A stretch of 64,000 bases of DNA from Amphiura filiformis (lineage: Eukaryota > Echinodermata > Ophiuroidea > Amphilepidida > Amphiuridae): contig NC_092628.1 of NCBI RefSeq assembly GCF_039555335.1, forward strand, positions 81,122,315 to 81,186,314, read 5' to 3'. This document shows positions 1-10,632 of the stretch, one piece after another. The number at the start of each line of letters is the position of its first letter. Position 1 is the stretch's first letter. Below the pieces are notes generated by a model. The model did not search any database. It worked only from the letters and a program-made list of their open reading frames with translations, and was not told the DNA's origin. The translations under genes were made by a program, and so were the position numbers.

Positions 1-264
1 TGTAATTCGTGTTTAAACTCGAAAAGTCTGTTTTCAGACGGGTGGGTGTTCAACACTGCAACAACTGACAAACACAACATTTAGTGTCAATCTTTGCAAA
101 AACCCTGAATATTGTATTAAAGAGGTCTTTATCAAAATAGGCGAGGACCGCCGCCTCCTTCACGAGTAATTAAATGAAAAATATCGACGTCATTCTTTGC
201 TAATAGTTGCGTTGCGAGATTATTCAAAAACGACGGCCCACACGACGCTTAGATATTGATTATG
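1..264. other. Unassigned edge sequence
   Basis: No coding potential, RNA gene or clear repeat was recognised before the fold-back element that begins near 265. Confidence 0.4.
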
Positions 265-2620
265 TTAAAGGTCAGGTCTATAGCAAAAACAAGTTTATCT
301 CTATTCGAAGAGAATAATTATTACATTACAAGTTGACACTTGTTGCAATTTTTTGTGTGCATATTTCTCCTGAAAAAGGAGAAATTGTGTGGGTAAAGTT
401 CAGCCTCGTACGTGTTCTTCCCCCGTTTGAAGCGTACGTGTTCTCCCCCCGTTTGACTGATGACGTAGGTAAATGAAGCGGGCACTTTATCGTGCTCTCA
501 TCATACAATCACAATCACTTTGACAAGTTTAACATTAGCAACAATGAGTTGTACTACACTTACCATAACAATGCTGCATAACAATACGCACACTATTGTT
601 CTCTTCCGGGAACAAAGCACACACACAATTGTTAATATGCGTTTGCTTTGTAATATTTCATCCAACTGAAACTATAGCATTGCAATATACAGGGAAATCA
701 GATACATGAGTTTGTGGACTTAACACGGTGTATATGCTAGTCTCAGATGAAATTCTAAGCTCAAATTATTTATTTATTTTTTAGGCCTAATATTTCTCAT
801 GATATTGATATACATATGAATTGTAATATCACAATTGTCTAATATATAAAAAAAAGAAGCGGCTGATTTTATCCATATGTTTAAAAACCATGAAATTTGT
901 AATACTTAATTTGGATTTTTTCTGTGAACAACAACAGTATACGTTCTGTCCATTGAGAGCGTTTATAGTCCCTTTTCTCACAGCGGGCATATCTCATTTC
1001 ATGACGTCACCGTTTTTCTAGGCCAAATCTGTTTCGTTCGAAGGAACTCACCGCTTAAGTTGGTTTTTGCGGAATATCAATTTTAAACGTCTTATGTTCT
1101 CAAAAAAGGAGTCATGTCGAATTGTCGATGCAGATGAAACAGCGTGGAGACCACTGTGCGTGGAGACAAGTGATAAAACAACTGATGTTTTTGACGAAAT
1201 GGAATAAGTTTGATTGAAACAATTAGCTACAATTATATAAGTCACTGAAGGTGTTCGTGGGTTCGGGGTTGATCTTTTAGTACAATTTAATTTAAAAAAA
1301 TAATAATATTAACTAATTAACCCACAATGCAAAATATGGCAAACCTGTTAAAGGACAGGTCTATAGCGAAAACAACATCATATCATTGGCAAGCTAATAT
1401 TATGAGGACAATGAAAATGACTTCTTTTTTAAGAAAATAAGACGTTTAAAATTGATATTCCGCAAAAACCAACTTAAGCGGTGAGTTCCTTCGAACGAGA
1501 CAGATTTGGCCTAGAAAACCGGTGACGTCATGAAATGAGATGTGCCCGCTGTGAGAAAAGGGACTATAAACGCTCTCAATGGACACACCGTATACTGTTG
1601 CTGTTCACAGAAAAAATTCCAAATTAAGTATTACAAATTTCACGGTTTTTAAACATATGGATAAAATCAGCCGCTTCTTTTTATATATTAGACAATTGTG
1701 ATATTACAATTCATATGTATATCAATATCATGAGAAATATTAGGCCTAAAAAATAAATACATATTTTGAGCTTAGAATTTCATCTGAGACTAGCATATAA
1801 ACCGTGTTAGTCCACAAACTCATGTCTGATTTCCCTGTATATTGCAATGCTATAGTTTCAGTTGGATGAAATATTACAAAGCAAACGCATAGTAACAATT
1901 ACTGTGTGGGCTTTGTTCCCGAAAGAGAACAATGGCGTGCATATTGTTATGCAGCTTTGTTATGGTAAGTGATAGTACAACTCATGTTGCTAATGTCAAA
2001 CTTGTCAAAGTGATTGTGATTGTATGATGAGAGCACGATAAAGTGTCCGCTTCATTTACCTACGTCATCAGTCAAACGGGGGGAGAACACGTACGCAGGG
2101 GCGTAGCCAGCTTTCTTGGTCAGGGGGGCAAAATAAAATGTTGGGGCACAGACGAAAAAATTGCAGTTGCATCATACAATACATAGAGACTGTATGTCTT
2201 CGAGCTTCCCGAAAAGGACCTTATTGGGATGATGTGCGCGCGTAGCGCTAAAAAAATGGCATTTTACACTATTTTCGCCCATTATCCGGCTAAAAAAGAG
2301 CTTTATTGTTACAATGTACGCGCGTAGCGCGGAAAATTTTTGTATTTTACACTATTTTGGCCCTGAATTTTGCCCTTTTTCTTTTGCTTTGCCCTCCTGA
2401 TTTTCTCTTTTTCATTTTTTTGTCAGAGGGCACTTTTTCTCTGCCCCCCCCCCCTAACCCCCCCGCTGGCTACGCTACTGCACGTACGCTTCAAACGGGG
2501 GAAGAACACGTACGAGGCTGAACTTTACCCACACAATTTCAACAAGTGTCAACTTGTAATGTAATAATTATTCTCCTCGAATAGAGATAAACTTGTTTCA
2601 GCTACAGACCTGCCCTTTAA
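265..2620. mobile_element. Fold-back (long inverted-repeat) DNA element
   Basis: The left arm (about 265-1100) is repeated as reverse complement in the right arm (about 1435-2620), with a loop of some 330 bp. Outer ends read TTAAAGGTCAGGTCTATAGC on the left and the near-complement ending CCTGCCCTTTAA on the right, which fits a TTAA-type target but does not prove it. A third copy of the same terminal motif lies inside at about 1348, so this may be two elements arranged head to head. No transposase is visible. The right arm is interrupted by the MITE at 2096-2480. A diverged fragment of the family recurs at 23850-24025. Confidence 0.8.
2096..2480. mobile_element. hAT-like MITE inside fold-back arm
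   Basis: A 385-bp insertion with terminal inverted repeats beginning CAGGGGCGTAGCCAGC and ending GCTGGCTACGCTACTG. It is flanked by an exact 8-bp duplication, CACGTACG (2088-2095 and 2481-2488). The left arm of the host fold-back, near 412-450, has the uninterrupted site. The 8-bp duplication and CAG...CTG ends are typical of hAT elements. It carries GC-rich GCGCGTAGCGC motifs and poly-C but no credible ORF. Confidence 0.88.
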
Positions 2621-2929
2621 ACGGTGTGGTTTACTTCCCAAATGGATTTAAAAAAAAGTGATTTGATAAAGCAAAATTAATGTTAGATTCATGCAGAATT
2701 TGTTATATAAATGATCATTGTTTGAGTGCTTATTTAAATAGAAAAGCGGATTGTAAATACCTAGGATTTTAGTCTCAGTTGGATACCAGCTATCTCCTTT
2801 GAGTGAGTTACTATACGCTTTTGTAGCATTTGTGTCAATGTATTGATAAATGAGTCTTCAAAATATTAAATTGGGGACACTACATATCATTCAGCATGGT
2901 TTTAGATACATTTTGTACGCATGGTTTAA
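2621..2929. other. AT-rich spacer, nothing recognised
   Basis: No repeat structure, RNA gene or coding segment could be supported here. Confidence 0.3.
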
Positions 2930-3466
2930 GATACATTTTGAACTCACGAAGAAGTAGTAGAAGCAATAGCAGCCATAAGACCAACAAGGCAGTAGTATTG
3001 GACTGTGCTATAACTGCTGAAGCACAGGAGGGGATAGCAGTATGATTGATATGATTCTGGAATTCTACATGGAAGTATTCTCAACACTGACACAGCCACG
3101 TCAATGGGTCACAAATGTAAAATCGTTCCTCTACCAAAGAAAGGCGACCTCTCTCCCGGGCCTCTCTCTCATGACAAACTACCGTGGCATTTCGCTTATG
3201 TCCATTGCCGCATAAGTGTATAACAAGATCCTTCTAAACAGGATCCGACCTCACATTGATCCTTAATTGAGAAGCAACCAGATCAGGTCGCAGCTGTGCT
3301 CAGCAAAAACACATTTTGAGGAGGTACATGGGAGGCTTCAAGGAGTACCAACTTCCCTTGACAGTCACTTTTGTGGACTTCAAGAAAGCTTCAATTCGAC
3401 TCCATCAACAGGTCCGTCATGTTTTCAGTGCTGCGGCAGTATGGAATACCAAAGGTTGTAGTAAGG
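2930..3466 (+). pseudogene. Decayed non-LTR retrotransposon reverse transcriptase fragment
   Basis: Translations scattered over frames give the start of a LINE-type reverse transcriptase: an AIRPNKA-like segment, then VPLPKKGDL-like, NYRGISLMSIAA, YNKILLNRIRPHIDP and FVDFKKA in the expected order. Stops and frameshifts interrupt it. The nearby minus-strand fragment at 3602-5303 has the same blocks (YNRLLLNRIRPFLDP, FIDFKKAFDT), so both belong to one RTE-like or related clade. It breaks off at 3466 against another repeat. Confidence 0.75.
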
Positions 3467-3600
3467 GAGTGTTCATAAATACTTTGGTGGGGGGGGGGGG
3501 GGGAAAAGTTGGAACCTTGGATTTTTTTTTATCCCCCTTTTATGGTCTAAAATTTTTGATCCCCCATTCATGTCCTAAAAAGGAAACCAAAAATATACAT
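3467..3600. mobile_element. Truncated end of AGGGAGTGTTCAT-family transposon
   Basis: The segment begins AGGGAGTGTTCATAAATAC followed by a long G run, matching the left end of the complete element at 24819-26368. It is truncated against the LINE tail and has interrupted the LINE fragment upstream. Confidence 0.6.
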
Positions 3601-3601
3601 C

Positions 3602-5303
3602 ATTGCTTGCTTACTTGCTTGCTTATGTCGACTTGTCTAGTCGGACTCCACTGATGGCCCTCCACACAACTCTGTTCTGCATGCAGTTCCTAATGCCTTG
3701 TCTCTCTATCCCAGTGTCCTCGATTAGTTGCTTAATGTAATCTTTCCGTGGTTGTCCTCTTGATCTTTTGCCATGCGTAGGCTGCCACAGCAGAACTCTG
3801 GAAGCTGCCTCTGTTTCCCTTCTGGCACAGTGTCCAGCAAATCTCATCCTTTTAGCTTTCAGCCTTTCGGAAATCGGGGAGAGATTGCCGTACAGCTCCT
3901 TATTGGTGGTGTGCGACTGCCAGGTAACATTGAGTGCCTTTCTCAGTAGTCTGGTATAGCAACCATCAAGCGCCTTCCTAAACTTTGATGTAATTGTCCA
4001 GGTTTCTGCGCCATACATCAGAACTGATTCGACTGTGGTAGTGAATAGCTTGGTTTTAAGATTTCTAGGCAGGCTGCTCTTCCATATCTTGTTCATGCTG
4101 TTGCAGGCCCTCCATGCCTGGGCTTTCCTGATGTTAAAATCCTTTTCACTGCTGCCAATCCAGGCCCCAAGGTATTTGAAATCGTCAACTACTTCAAGCT
4201 CACTTCCATCAAGTGTTTGGATTGGGGATGCGGCTATATTGCAAACCATTGCCTTGGTTTTCTTGGTATTCATGCTGAGACCGACTGTTAGTGCTGCAGT
4301 CTCAACAAGATGGAGTAGCTCTTCGGCATCACTGAGACTGTCGGCCAAATAGTGCTATGCCGTCAGCGAAGCCGAGGTCTGTAATTGTTTGCGGTCCTAT
4401 CCTCCGACTTTTCCTTGTTTTTAGTGTGAGCCCTTGACGATCTTCATTCCCATGGAGTGCTTTCCTGAGAGCATAGTCGAGGACTGTCCCCCTGCAGTAC
4501 TCCTGCCTGAATTATGAAGTCGTCGGTGATTCCATCTGGTGTGGTAACATGGGCAACAGTGTTCTCATAGGTATTTCCAATAGCCGCCACAAGTTTCTCT
4601 GGTACTCCATATTCTCTTTGAATCTCTAACATTTTCCTTCGATGGATGGTGTCAAATGCCTTTTTAAAATCGATGAAGACCAGTGCTGCTTGCAGATTGT
4701 TGTTGTTTATCTCTTCCATAATTCTTCTCAAGGCCAGTATTTGTGCCACTGTAGACCTTCCAGGGCGGAAGCCATTTTGATTAATTCGTAGTCCAGGATC
4801 CAGGAAGGGGCGAATTCTGTTGAGTAGTAGTCTGTTGTAGGTCTTTGCCACTATGGATGATAAGCAGATGCATCTGTAATTCCTGCCCTGAGATCACCGC
4901 TCTTTGGAATTGGAATGGGATTGAGAATTGACTATTGCTCTGGTTTCCTACCATGCTGCCTCGTACTCTTCCTGATCGAAAGCATCTGTTCGCATGTCAA
5001 ATTCCCGATGCACCTGCTCTATCGGCTCATCCTCATTGGTGATGACTGGTGGATTCCCAAGTAGCTGCTAGAAACGGGAAAACCAAGAATGCAGTCTTTC
5101 ACTCTGTGTGTCCTCTTTGATCTGACCTTTTTTGGCAGTTATCCTTCCACTGATCTCATTCAGAACCCATGCAGCTTTGTGCTGGCAATTTTGATCTGCT
5201 TTCTCTACCTGGCTGATCTTTTGTTCCATGATTTCTTGATTAACTCTGTCATATGTCTCTTTTAGGCGATTCTTCCTTGCTTGTAGTTCGGATCTTGATA
5301 CTG
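3602..5303 (-). pseudogene. 5'-truncated, decayed LINE (RTE-like) reverse transcriptase
   Basis: Read on the minus strand, 5303 to about 4860 encodes a pre-RT linker (KNRLKETYDRVNQEI, then WVLNEISGRI). 4851-4444 encodes RT fingers and palm (NQNGFRPGRST, VFIDFKKAFDT, AGVLQGDSP). 4348-3623 encodes the thumb and C-terminus (KYLGAWIGS, LMYGAETWTIT, RGQPRKDY). The catalytic FADD box is present but reads FADG, and an extra T just after it (about 4345-4350) shifts frame, so the element is dead. The minus-strand 3' end runs into an AAGC-type simple repeat (3600-3624), as in RTE-like LINEs. The 5' end stops near 5303 with no endonuclease domain. Confidence 0.88.
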
Positions 5304-5759
5304 TGACGGGACCGAGCGGCTAGGTACTTAGCAAGTGGTTTTATAGGTGGGTTTGCCGGAGCTGGAATCCGGCTATGCACTGGAGGAAACTGTGGTGGAC
5401 CTCAAAGAAAACTGCAGTGACACCTCGTTTTACTTCCACAATGTATACTGATTTATTCGTGGCACTTGTCTTATCTGTATAACATACTACGGGCTTCTAA
5501 AATATACTTTATCTCCACAAAGTAATACCATCTCAGATATAATTAACCGACACTAGCTTTCAATCTGGCCAGCAGGCTGTCTCACGCGTCACAATAACCG
5601 GGCAGCAGGTAACAGTAAACACAAGTTGCCGTACCACCAATAACACGCTACACAATGGCAACAGTCTGATTTGTAAACCCGGGCCAAATTAACATGCTAG
5701 CTCAACAAGCTAACATACGCCACGCCGGAACCTGAAATATGCCCTAGAACGGTCCGCAC
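5304..5759. other. Spacer, nothing recognised
   Basis: AT-rich sequence with no supported gene or repeat boundary. Confidence 0.3.
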
Positions 5760-6190
5760 CAGAGTCAAACAAGAAAAATGTGTTAATATAATTATATAAC
5801 ATGCAAGGCCTACAAAAATCTAAGTTATCTAGTACAAAATTAAAATGAAAATTTGGGCATAGTGGCCCCGCGAAGCGCCATGCTAATATCGACGACACTT
5901 GCGTACGACATGCAAGCATGTAGTGGCAAATATCATCACAAAGTTTGACAAATATGATATAAAACACAACTACCTATTGGCATACGAAAAATTGGGCAGC
6001 ATGGCCCCACGCCAATAGGTATAATACATGCAAATGACATACTAGTATGCATTGGCACATATTAATATTTTGACAAATACATAAGTTTTTGAACGCAATT
6101 AAAAATTTGCACATAGAGGCTCCCCTCTAGGTGCCGACCAGATTTTCAATAATACATAAAAGATGACATATGTATGTATCTCTACGATAC
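5760..6190. repeat. Diverged tandem repeat, unit roughly 130 bp
   Basis: Three related blocks, near 5845, 5985 and 6100, share an AAAATTTGGGCATAGTGGCCCC-like core (variant in each) followed by a TTTGACAAATA-like segment. Divergence is high, so this is an old local duplication or a transposon interior. Confidence 0.45.
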
Positions 6191-6217
6191 ATGACGTATG
6201 TATCCCTATGTAGCCTT

Positions 6218-6735
6218 GTTCACACAGTCGGACTTAAACCACTTAATACCGGACTTAAATTACGTCGGTAATAGTATCGGGTATAAGTGGCAGTGTGAAT
6301 GAGCGTCGGATATAACTATATCCGACGTAATGTGGTTTAAATCCGACAATTTAAATCCGAAGATGACCAGGGTTAAGAGCTGTTAAGACCGATCGAAACG
6401 TTACGATCGGTAATAGCAATTACGTGTGAACACTGAACAGCGCTTTTGGGCTGTCGGATATAACTGTGACCTTTCACCTTTCTGCGTGATTCAGCGTGAA
6501 GAACACTTCCGGGTTAAATTAAATCACTCGCGCAACTGATGTATAAATAGTGTGACCAGTGAGAGATAAAACAAAATCATCATGGATGCAGGTGCGAATA
6601 TCAAACGCAATAGAGGAATGAACTGGCAAGAGAAGGAGACATTAGCTCTGCTGACTATTTCCGGTTAGTTATGACCGGTAATAGCTCGGATATAAACACG
6701 TCGGACATAGAGCTATTGCCGACTCGTCGTGTTCA
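6218..6735. mobile_element. Short internally deleted DNA transposon copy (copy 1)
   Basis: Begins GTTCACACAGTCGGACTTAA and contains the inverted motifs TCGGATATAA and TTACGTCGG. It closes near GAGCTATTGCCGACTCGTCG, where the longer copy 2 begins again with GTTCACACAGTCGG. It holds the first codons of a Myb/SANT-like ORF (6582-6668) and then jumps straight to the right-end sequence (TTATGACCGGTAATAG) also found at the right end of copy 2. It therefore looks like a deletion derivative of the longer element. A PIF/Harbinger relation is plausible because those elements encode Myb/SANT-like partners, but no transposase was seen. Confidence 0.6.
6582..6668 (+). pseudogene. Myb/SANT-like (trihelix) ORF remnant, copy 1
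   Basis: An ATG at 6582 opens 28 codons that include RGMNWQEKETLALL, which matches the W..KETLALL start of Myb/SANT-like (Myb_DNA-bind_4) domains. A stop follows at 6666-6668, where the element is deleted internally. Copy 2 has the related RGVNWNDKETLAILKIW. A truncated transposon-borne fragment, not a gene. Confidence 0.6.
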
Positions 6736-7060
6736 CACAGTCGGACTATTACCGGACTTAAATTACGTCGGTAATAGTATCGGATATAAGTGGCAGTGTG
6801 AATGAGCGTCGGATATAAAAAAATTACTATATCCGACGTAATGTGCTTTAAATCCGACAATTTAAGGCTGAAGATGACCAGAGTTAAGAGCTGTTAAGAC
6901 CGATCGAAACGTTACGTCCGGTAATAGTAATTACGTGTGGACACGCAGCACTATTGGGCTGTCGGATATAATTGTGAGTAGGCCTATATCACTCGCGGAA
7001 AATTTTAAGCAGAGTAATTTATGGCTGCAGCTGCAAATATTAATATAAACTAGCGGGATG

Positions 7061-7429
7061 CAGGCCTTGCCGTTTAGATTTTAAAGGCGAGCGGTTAATC
7101 ACTCGCTAGCATGATTGTAGGCGAGTGGTCGAATTTTCACAAATATCACTTATTTAGGAAATAATCAAGTAGAGTTTCTGTCTTGACACGGTATTTATGT
7201 ACATTTATGTTGAAATGCGCGCGAAGCGCGCTAACATTTTCACTTTCTACGCTTGGAGGAGTACAGCATCGATTAAATACTGAAATGGCTGATTCAGTGG
7301 CTGATTTTGGGAGATTCGCAGCGAGTGATATTTAGTGTCTATGGCGAGTGGAAAATCGCTCACTAAAAATCGAGTTTGGGCGAGCGGCGGCGAGCGAGAG
7401 CGATCGCTCGCCTCAAACGGCAAGGCCTG
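7061..7429. mobile_element. 369-bp inverted-repeat MITE
   Basis: Terminal inverted repeats are CAGGCCTTGCCGTTT and its complement AAACGGCAAGGCCTG. The flanks carry the direct repeat GGGATG (7055-7060 and 7430-7435). The interior is rich in GGCGAGCG motifs and inverted segments. It interrupts the Myb/SANT-like ORF of the surrounding transposon copy. CAG...CTG ends suggest hAT, but the visible duplication is only 6 bp. Confidence 0.75.
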
Positions 7430-7610
7430 GGGATGCGATTATTTTTTTCGGATATCACCGTTAGATGAGTAAATGGGAGCGTTCACTATAACAGGAAGAA
7501 TTACTGAACTGGTAGAATCATTGAAAATGAACATTAAAATCTGTTCTTTCTTACATTTCCTTTTAGCTTCTTTTTTTTTATTTGCTGCTTGTGATTTCCC
7601 GTTTCCATAG

Positions 7611-7879
7611 AGGGGTCAATTGGAATGACAAGGAAACATTGGCTATACTCAAAATTTGGAGAGAACACGTAAAGTATTTCTGCGATAAAAAAAAGCTTTG
7701 GGAGGAGATAGCCACGCTATTACATGACAAGGGGGGGGGGTCCTGATACAGTCGGGGAGCAGATACCTGTAGTGATAAAGGCACTGAAAACTCTCCATCG
7801 CACCCTCCATGATCGAGTGAAAAATTCAGGCGCAGGAGCAATTGACCATCCTTATTGGGATAACCTACACGAGTTTCGG
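7611..7879 (+). pseudogene. Myb/SANT-like (trihelix) domain, copy 2, broken
   Basis: Follows a polypyrimidine tract and an AG at 7609-7610 that could be a splice acceptor. Frame 1 gives NWNDKETLAILKIWREHV and then LWEEIATLLHD. After an 11-G run (7731-7741) another frame gives PDTVGEQIPVVIKALKTLH and then DHPYWDNLHEF. This order (W..ETLAIL..IW, WEEIA, L..L, YW..L) matches Myb/SANT-like trihelix domains. The G run breaks the frame, either as a real lesion or as a homopolymer length error. Confidence 0.65.
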
Positions 7880-8426
7880 GGGGGGGGGTAGCAAAGGTTA
7901 ACCCCCAGAGGGTTCAGTGGGGGGGGGGCAGTATGTCCCTGGATGTAGATGGAGATGAAATTTATTAAGCCAATAGCATGATAACAGAAAAGCATGCAAT
8001 TGCATTTTATAAGATGATTAGGGGGGTCCCAAATATATACGGAAAGAAAAATAGGGGGTGTCATAAAATATTTTTGATGACCAAAATGTAGGGAGTCACA
8101 ACACAGCATGACTACAGATAGTGTGTTTATTTTATTCAAAAAGACTGATGCCTGTTTTTTTTTTTTTTTTTTTGGGCGGTGTAAACGGTGGGGGGGGTCA
8201 TAAAATATTTGCTGCCGAAATAGGGGAGGTCGCAATTTTATTGAAGCCGACCTTTTGTAAATTTGGGACCCCCCCCCCAAAAAAAAATAGCATGATGATG
8301 GGAGTCAGTGTAATTTTTTTTATTTTTGTCATTTTTTCAAAGATGTCCACCATAGTAGGGCCTACATGTATAAAATGCGATATAGAGCTAAGTCTACTGT
8401 AAAATGGGACTACTTTGTCAAACTAA

Positions 8427-8469
<43 letters not shown>
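8427..8469. repeat. (AAT)n microsatellite
   Basis: Uninterrupted ATA/AAT trinucleotide run. Confidence 0.95.
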
Positions 8470-8700
8470 GAACCTACATAAATACAAAATTGGTCTTAAT
8501 TTTTGAACTTTTGAATTTGCATTTTCTTACATGACATACCTACCGCATTGTCTGTAATTTGTTCTAAAGAGGGGCGTTTATTGAAAGTGCATTTTCAGTG
8601 AAAACATTTAAAATCGGGTTAAATTTTCTGATGATGCTCATGTAGAAAGAAGAGATTTATGACCGGTAATAGGCTTTAACGGACATAACACGTCGGGTAT

Positions 8701-8927
8701 ACGCTGGCGAAGTTACGTCATTTATCGGATTAATTACCATAGCAATAGGTAAAACAATTTTGAACATTTCGCGCTGTACTACAAGCAGGTTGCACTCATC
8801 ACCTGTATCATAGATTGAATACAATACCGGTCTTTTCAAAGATACTAATCTTACAGGTGCAACTAATCAGCATGATTCACCTATTGCTATGGTAGTTAAT
8901 CCGATTATTACGTAACTTCGCCAGCGT
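8701..8927. repeat. Fold-back insertion with CGAAGTTACGT arms
   Basis: The left arm (ACGCTGGCGAAGTTACGT..., including an ATTACCATAGCAATAGGT block) is matched in reverse complement by the right arm ending CGTAACTTCGCCAGCGT. It sits near the right end of transposon copy 2 and is absent from the equivalent place in copy 1. Confidence 0.65.
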
Positions 8928-9045
8928 ATAGCGCTATTGCCGACAAATGTGGACGCACTAAGGGATTAGCGGAAATATTTAATTCGATCGGACATAAGCC
9001 TAGATAAAATATTACCGGTAATAAGTGCATGTGTGAACACAGCTA

Positions 9046-10196
9046 TTTTGACATTTTATTTTATTTTAAGAAGGAGAATGTCATAAACAGTGGCGTACTG
9101 AAGGGGGGCAGCTCTTCTGCGAGAGGTCTTGGGAAGGGATGAGGGAGGAAGAGGTGAAAGAGGGGATATGAAGAACGAGAGGGGGGTTGGAGGAAGAGAG
9201 AAAGAGGAAGAAATGAAGAGAAATAAATAATAGAAGTAAATAAATGGAAAGGTAAGGTAAGAAAAATGATAGGAATGAGAGGGGACAAAAAGTAGGAGGG
9301 GATGGAGAAGGAAGGAGATAAGAAGAGGGAGTGATACTTCAAGGAAAGAATAAGTACAGAGAAAAGAAAAAGGAATGACAAAATGTAGGCCTTATAATAA
9401 TTATTATAGAAACTAAACACAGCCCCCCCACATAGGCCTAACGCTAACAGCACTATAGGCAGCCATTCGATGATGTCAATGCCTTTATGCGTTACGTATT
9501 TAAAACGCCCAGTCAGATGTATTTTACACCTGCCAAGCACAAGTCACCCAATTTCTAAAATTGGACGTTGAATGTACACTCTCATGAATATTGATTGGCA
9601 ACATTTTCCAATATGTCAGCTCTCAAATCGGACACAATAGAACAATAGACCATTCAGTGCGTTGGGCAGAACTATCTTAATTAAATTGAATTGAATTGAG
9701 TATTCAATCAAAAATATTTAATTTTCAATCTTTTGCCGTCCCGAATTAGGGACAAATCTTGAGAAAATGATTTGAGGAAGGTATACGGACTATACAAAAA
9801 GAGTTAGAGTGAAACAAAAAACAACCCATTTCAATCTTTTTTTTGTTGACAAAAATTGATTACAAGTATGATATTTTTAGTAGCAAAGACAGTATCAAAT
9901 TGGAGCTGACAAGATGCTGCCACAGAGGGTGTTCCAATTGAGGTTATCCGTTTTATATAAGCTTAGCTACATATCCTATCAGCGACTGCTATACCTTGTT
10001 TAGGACTTTCAAAATAAGTACCTGCATGTGCAACCATCACTGTTTTAAAATAGCCCGTCAAAGTCATGCAGGTAACTCCGTGGTCGTGCATTGAATTGGT
10101 TTGAATGAGGAATACTACGGGAACCAGCGCCTTTTGTTAGAAGTCACGGATAATCTCTATATTTGTGATGCTGTACACGACCGGATCCCTGGACGC
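9046..10196. other. Purine-rich tract and unassigned sequence
   Basis: 9085-9390 is strongly purine-skewed (GGAAGAGG-type) and is preceded by CAGTGGCGTACTGAAGG, a typical left end of a hAT-like element. I found no matching right end. The rest, to 10196, has no recognised feature. Confidence 0.35.
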
Positions 10197-10202
10197 TTAA
10201 TT

Positions 10203-10363
10203 TTTTTCTGCAACCATAACGGGACGCAAAAGCTTTATAACCCATAGGAACACATAGGAAAGGATTAAGGTTAGGGTTAGGGTTATGGTTAGGCTAAGTG
10301 TTTGGGTTAGGGTTAGGGTTAGGATTTAATAAAATTTTACGTCCCGTTATGGTTGCAGAAAAA
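10203..10363. repeat. Fold-back with telomere-like (GGTTAG)n core
   Basis: Arms TTTTTCTGCAACCATAACGG... (10203-10226) and its exact complement (10340-10363) enclose an imperfect GGTTAGGGTTAGGG array at about 10267-10330. The array is interstitial and degenerate and is not a chromosome end. Confidence 0.85.
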
Positions 10364-10439
10364 TCAAATTGTTATAACATGAGCAGGTTTAAGATGTATA
10401 TAACAGGTTACATAAGTGAGGACTTGCTTTTTGTGTTGT

Positions 10440-10630
10440 GTTTATGACAGATGGTTGGATTCACAAACAAGTTAATGATTCAATTAAGAAAAAAACCCGC
10501 TCTTTTGTTCATATTTCATCCTTGATTGTGTCCTTATTTATCGGAATAATTATGAAATATTGTCTGATTCTGTATTATATAAAATTGTCTTGATCGTCAA
10601 TATTTAACACTTTAATAAAGCTTATAAGTA
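10440..10630. repeat. Dispersed repeat, copy a
   Basis: Contains an ATTAAGAAAAAAACCCGCTC-like segment, then TTGTTCATATTTCA and TATGAAATATTGT. The same order recurs at 13061-13210 and 20491-20660. Copy a continues into the TA insertion point at 10631. Confidence 0.6.
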
Positions 10631-10632
10631 TA

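Larger units (their letters stand above)
6728..9045. mobile_element. Longer DNA transposon copy (copy 2) with Myb/SANT-like ORF
   Basis: Starts GTTCACACAGTCGGACTATT, repeats the left-end sequence of copy 1, and ends in GTGTGAAC near 9039. It carries an ATG-led remnant at 7023 (MAAAANINI, related to the copy-1 start MDAGANI) and the Myb/SANT-like segment at 7611-7879. It also contains later insertions at 7061-7429 and about 8701-8927. No transposase domain was found, so the superfamily is not established. Confidence 0.6.

Noticed and set aside
9061-9540. Leu/Phe/Pro-rich minus-strand protein
   Set aside because: Comes from a purine-rich low-complexity tract; no family resemblance and no splice context.
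10267-10330. Chromosome end or telomere
   Set aside because: The array is short, degenerate and enclosed by inverted arms within ordinary sequence.
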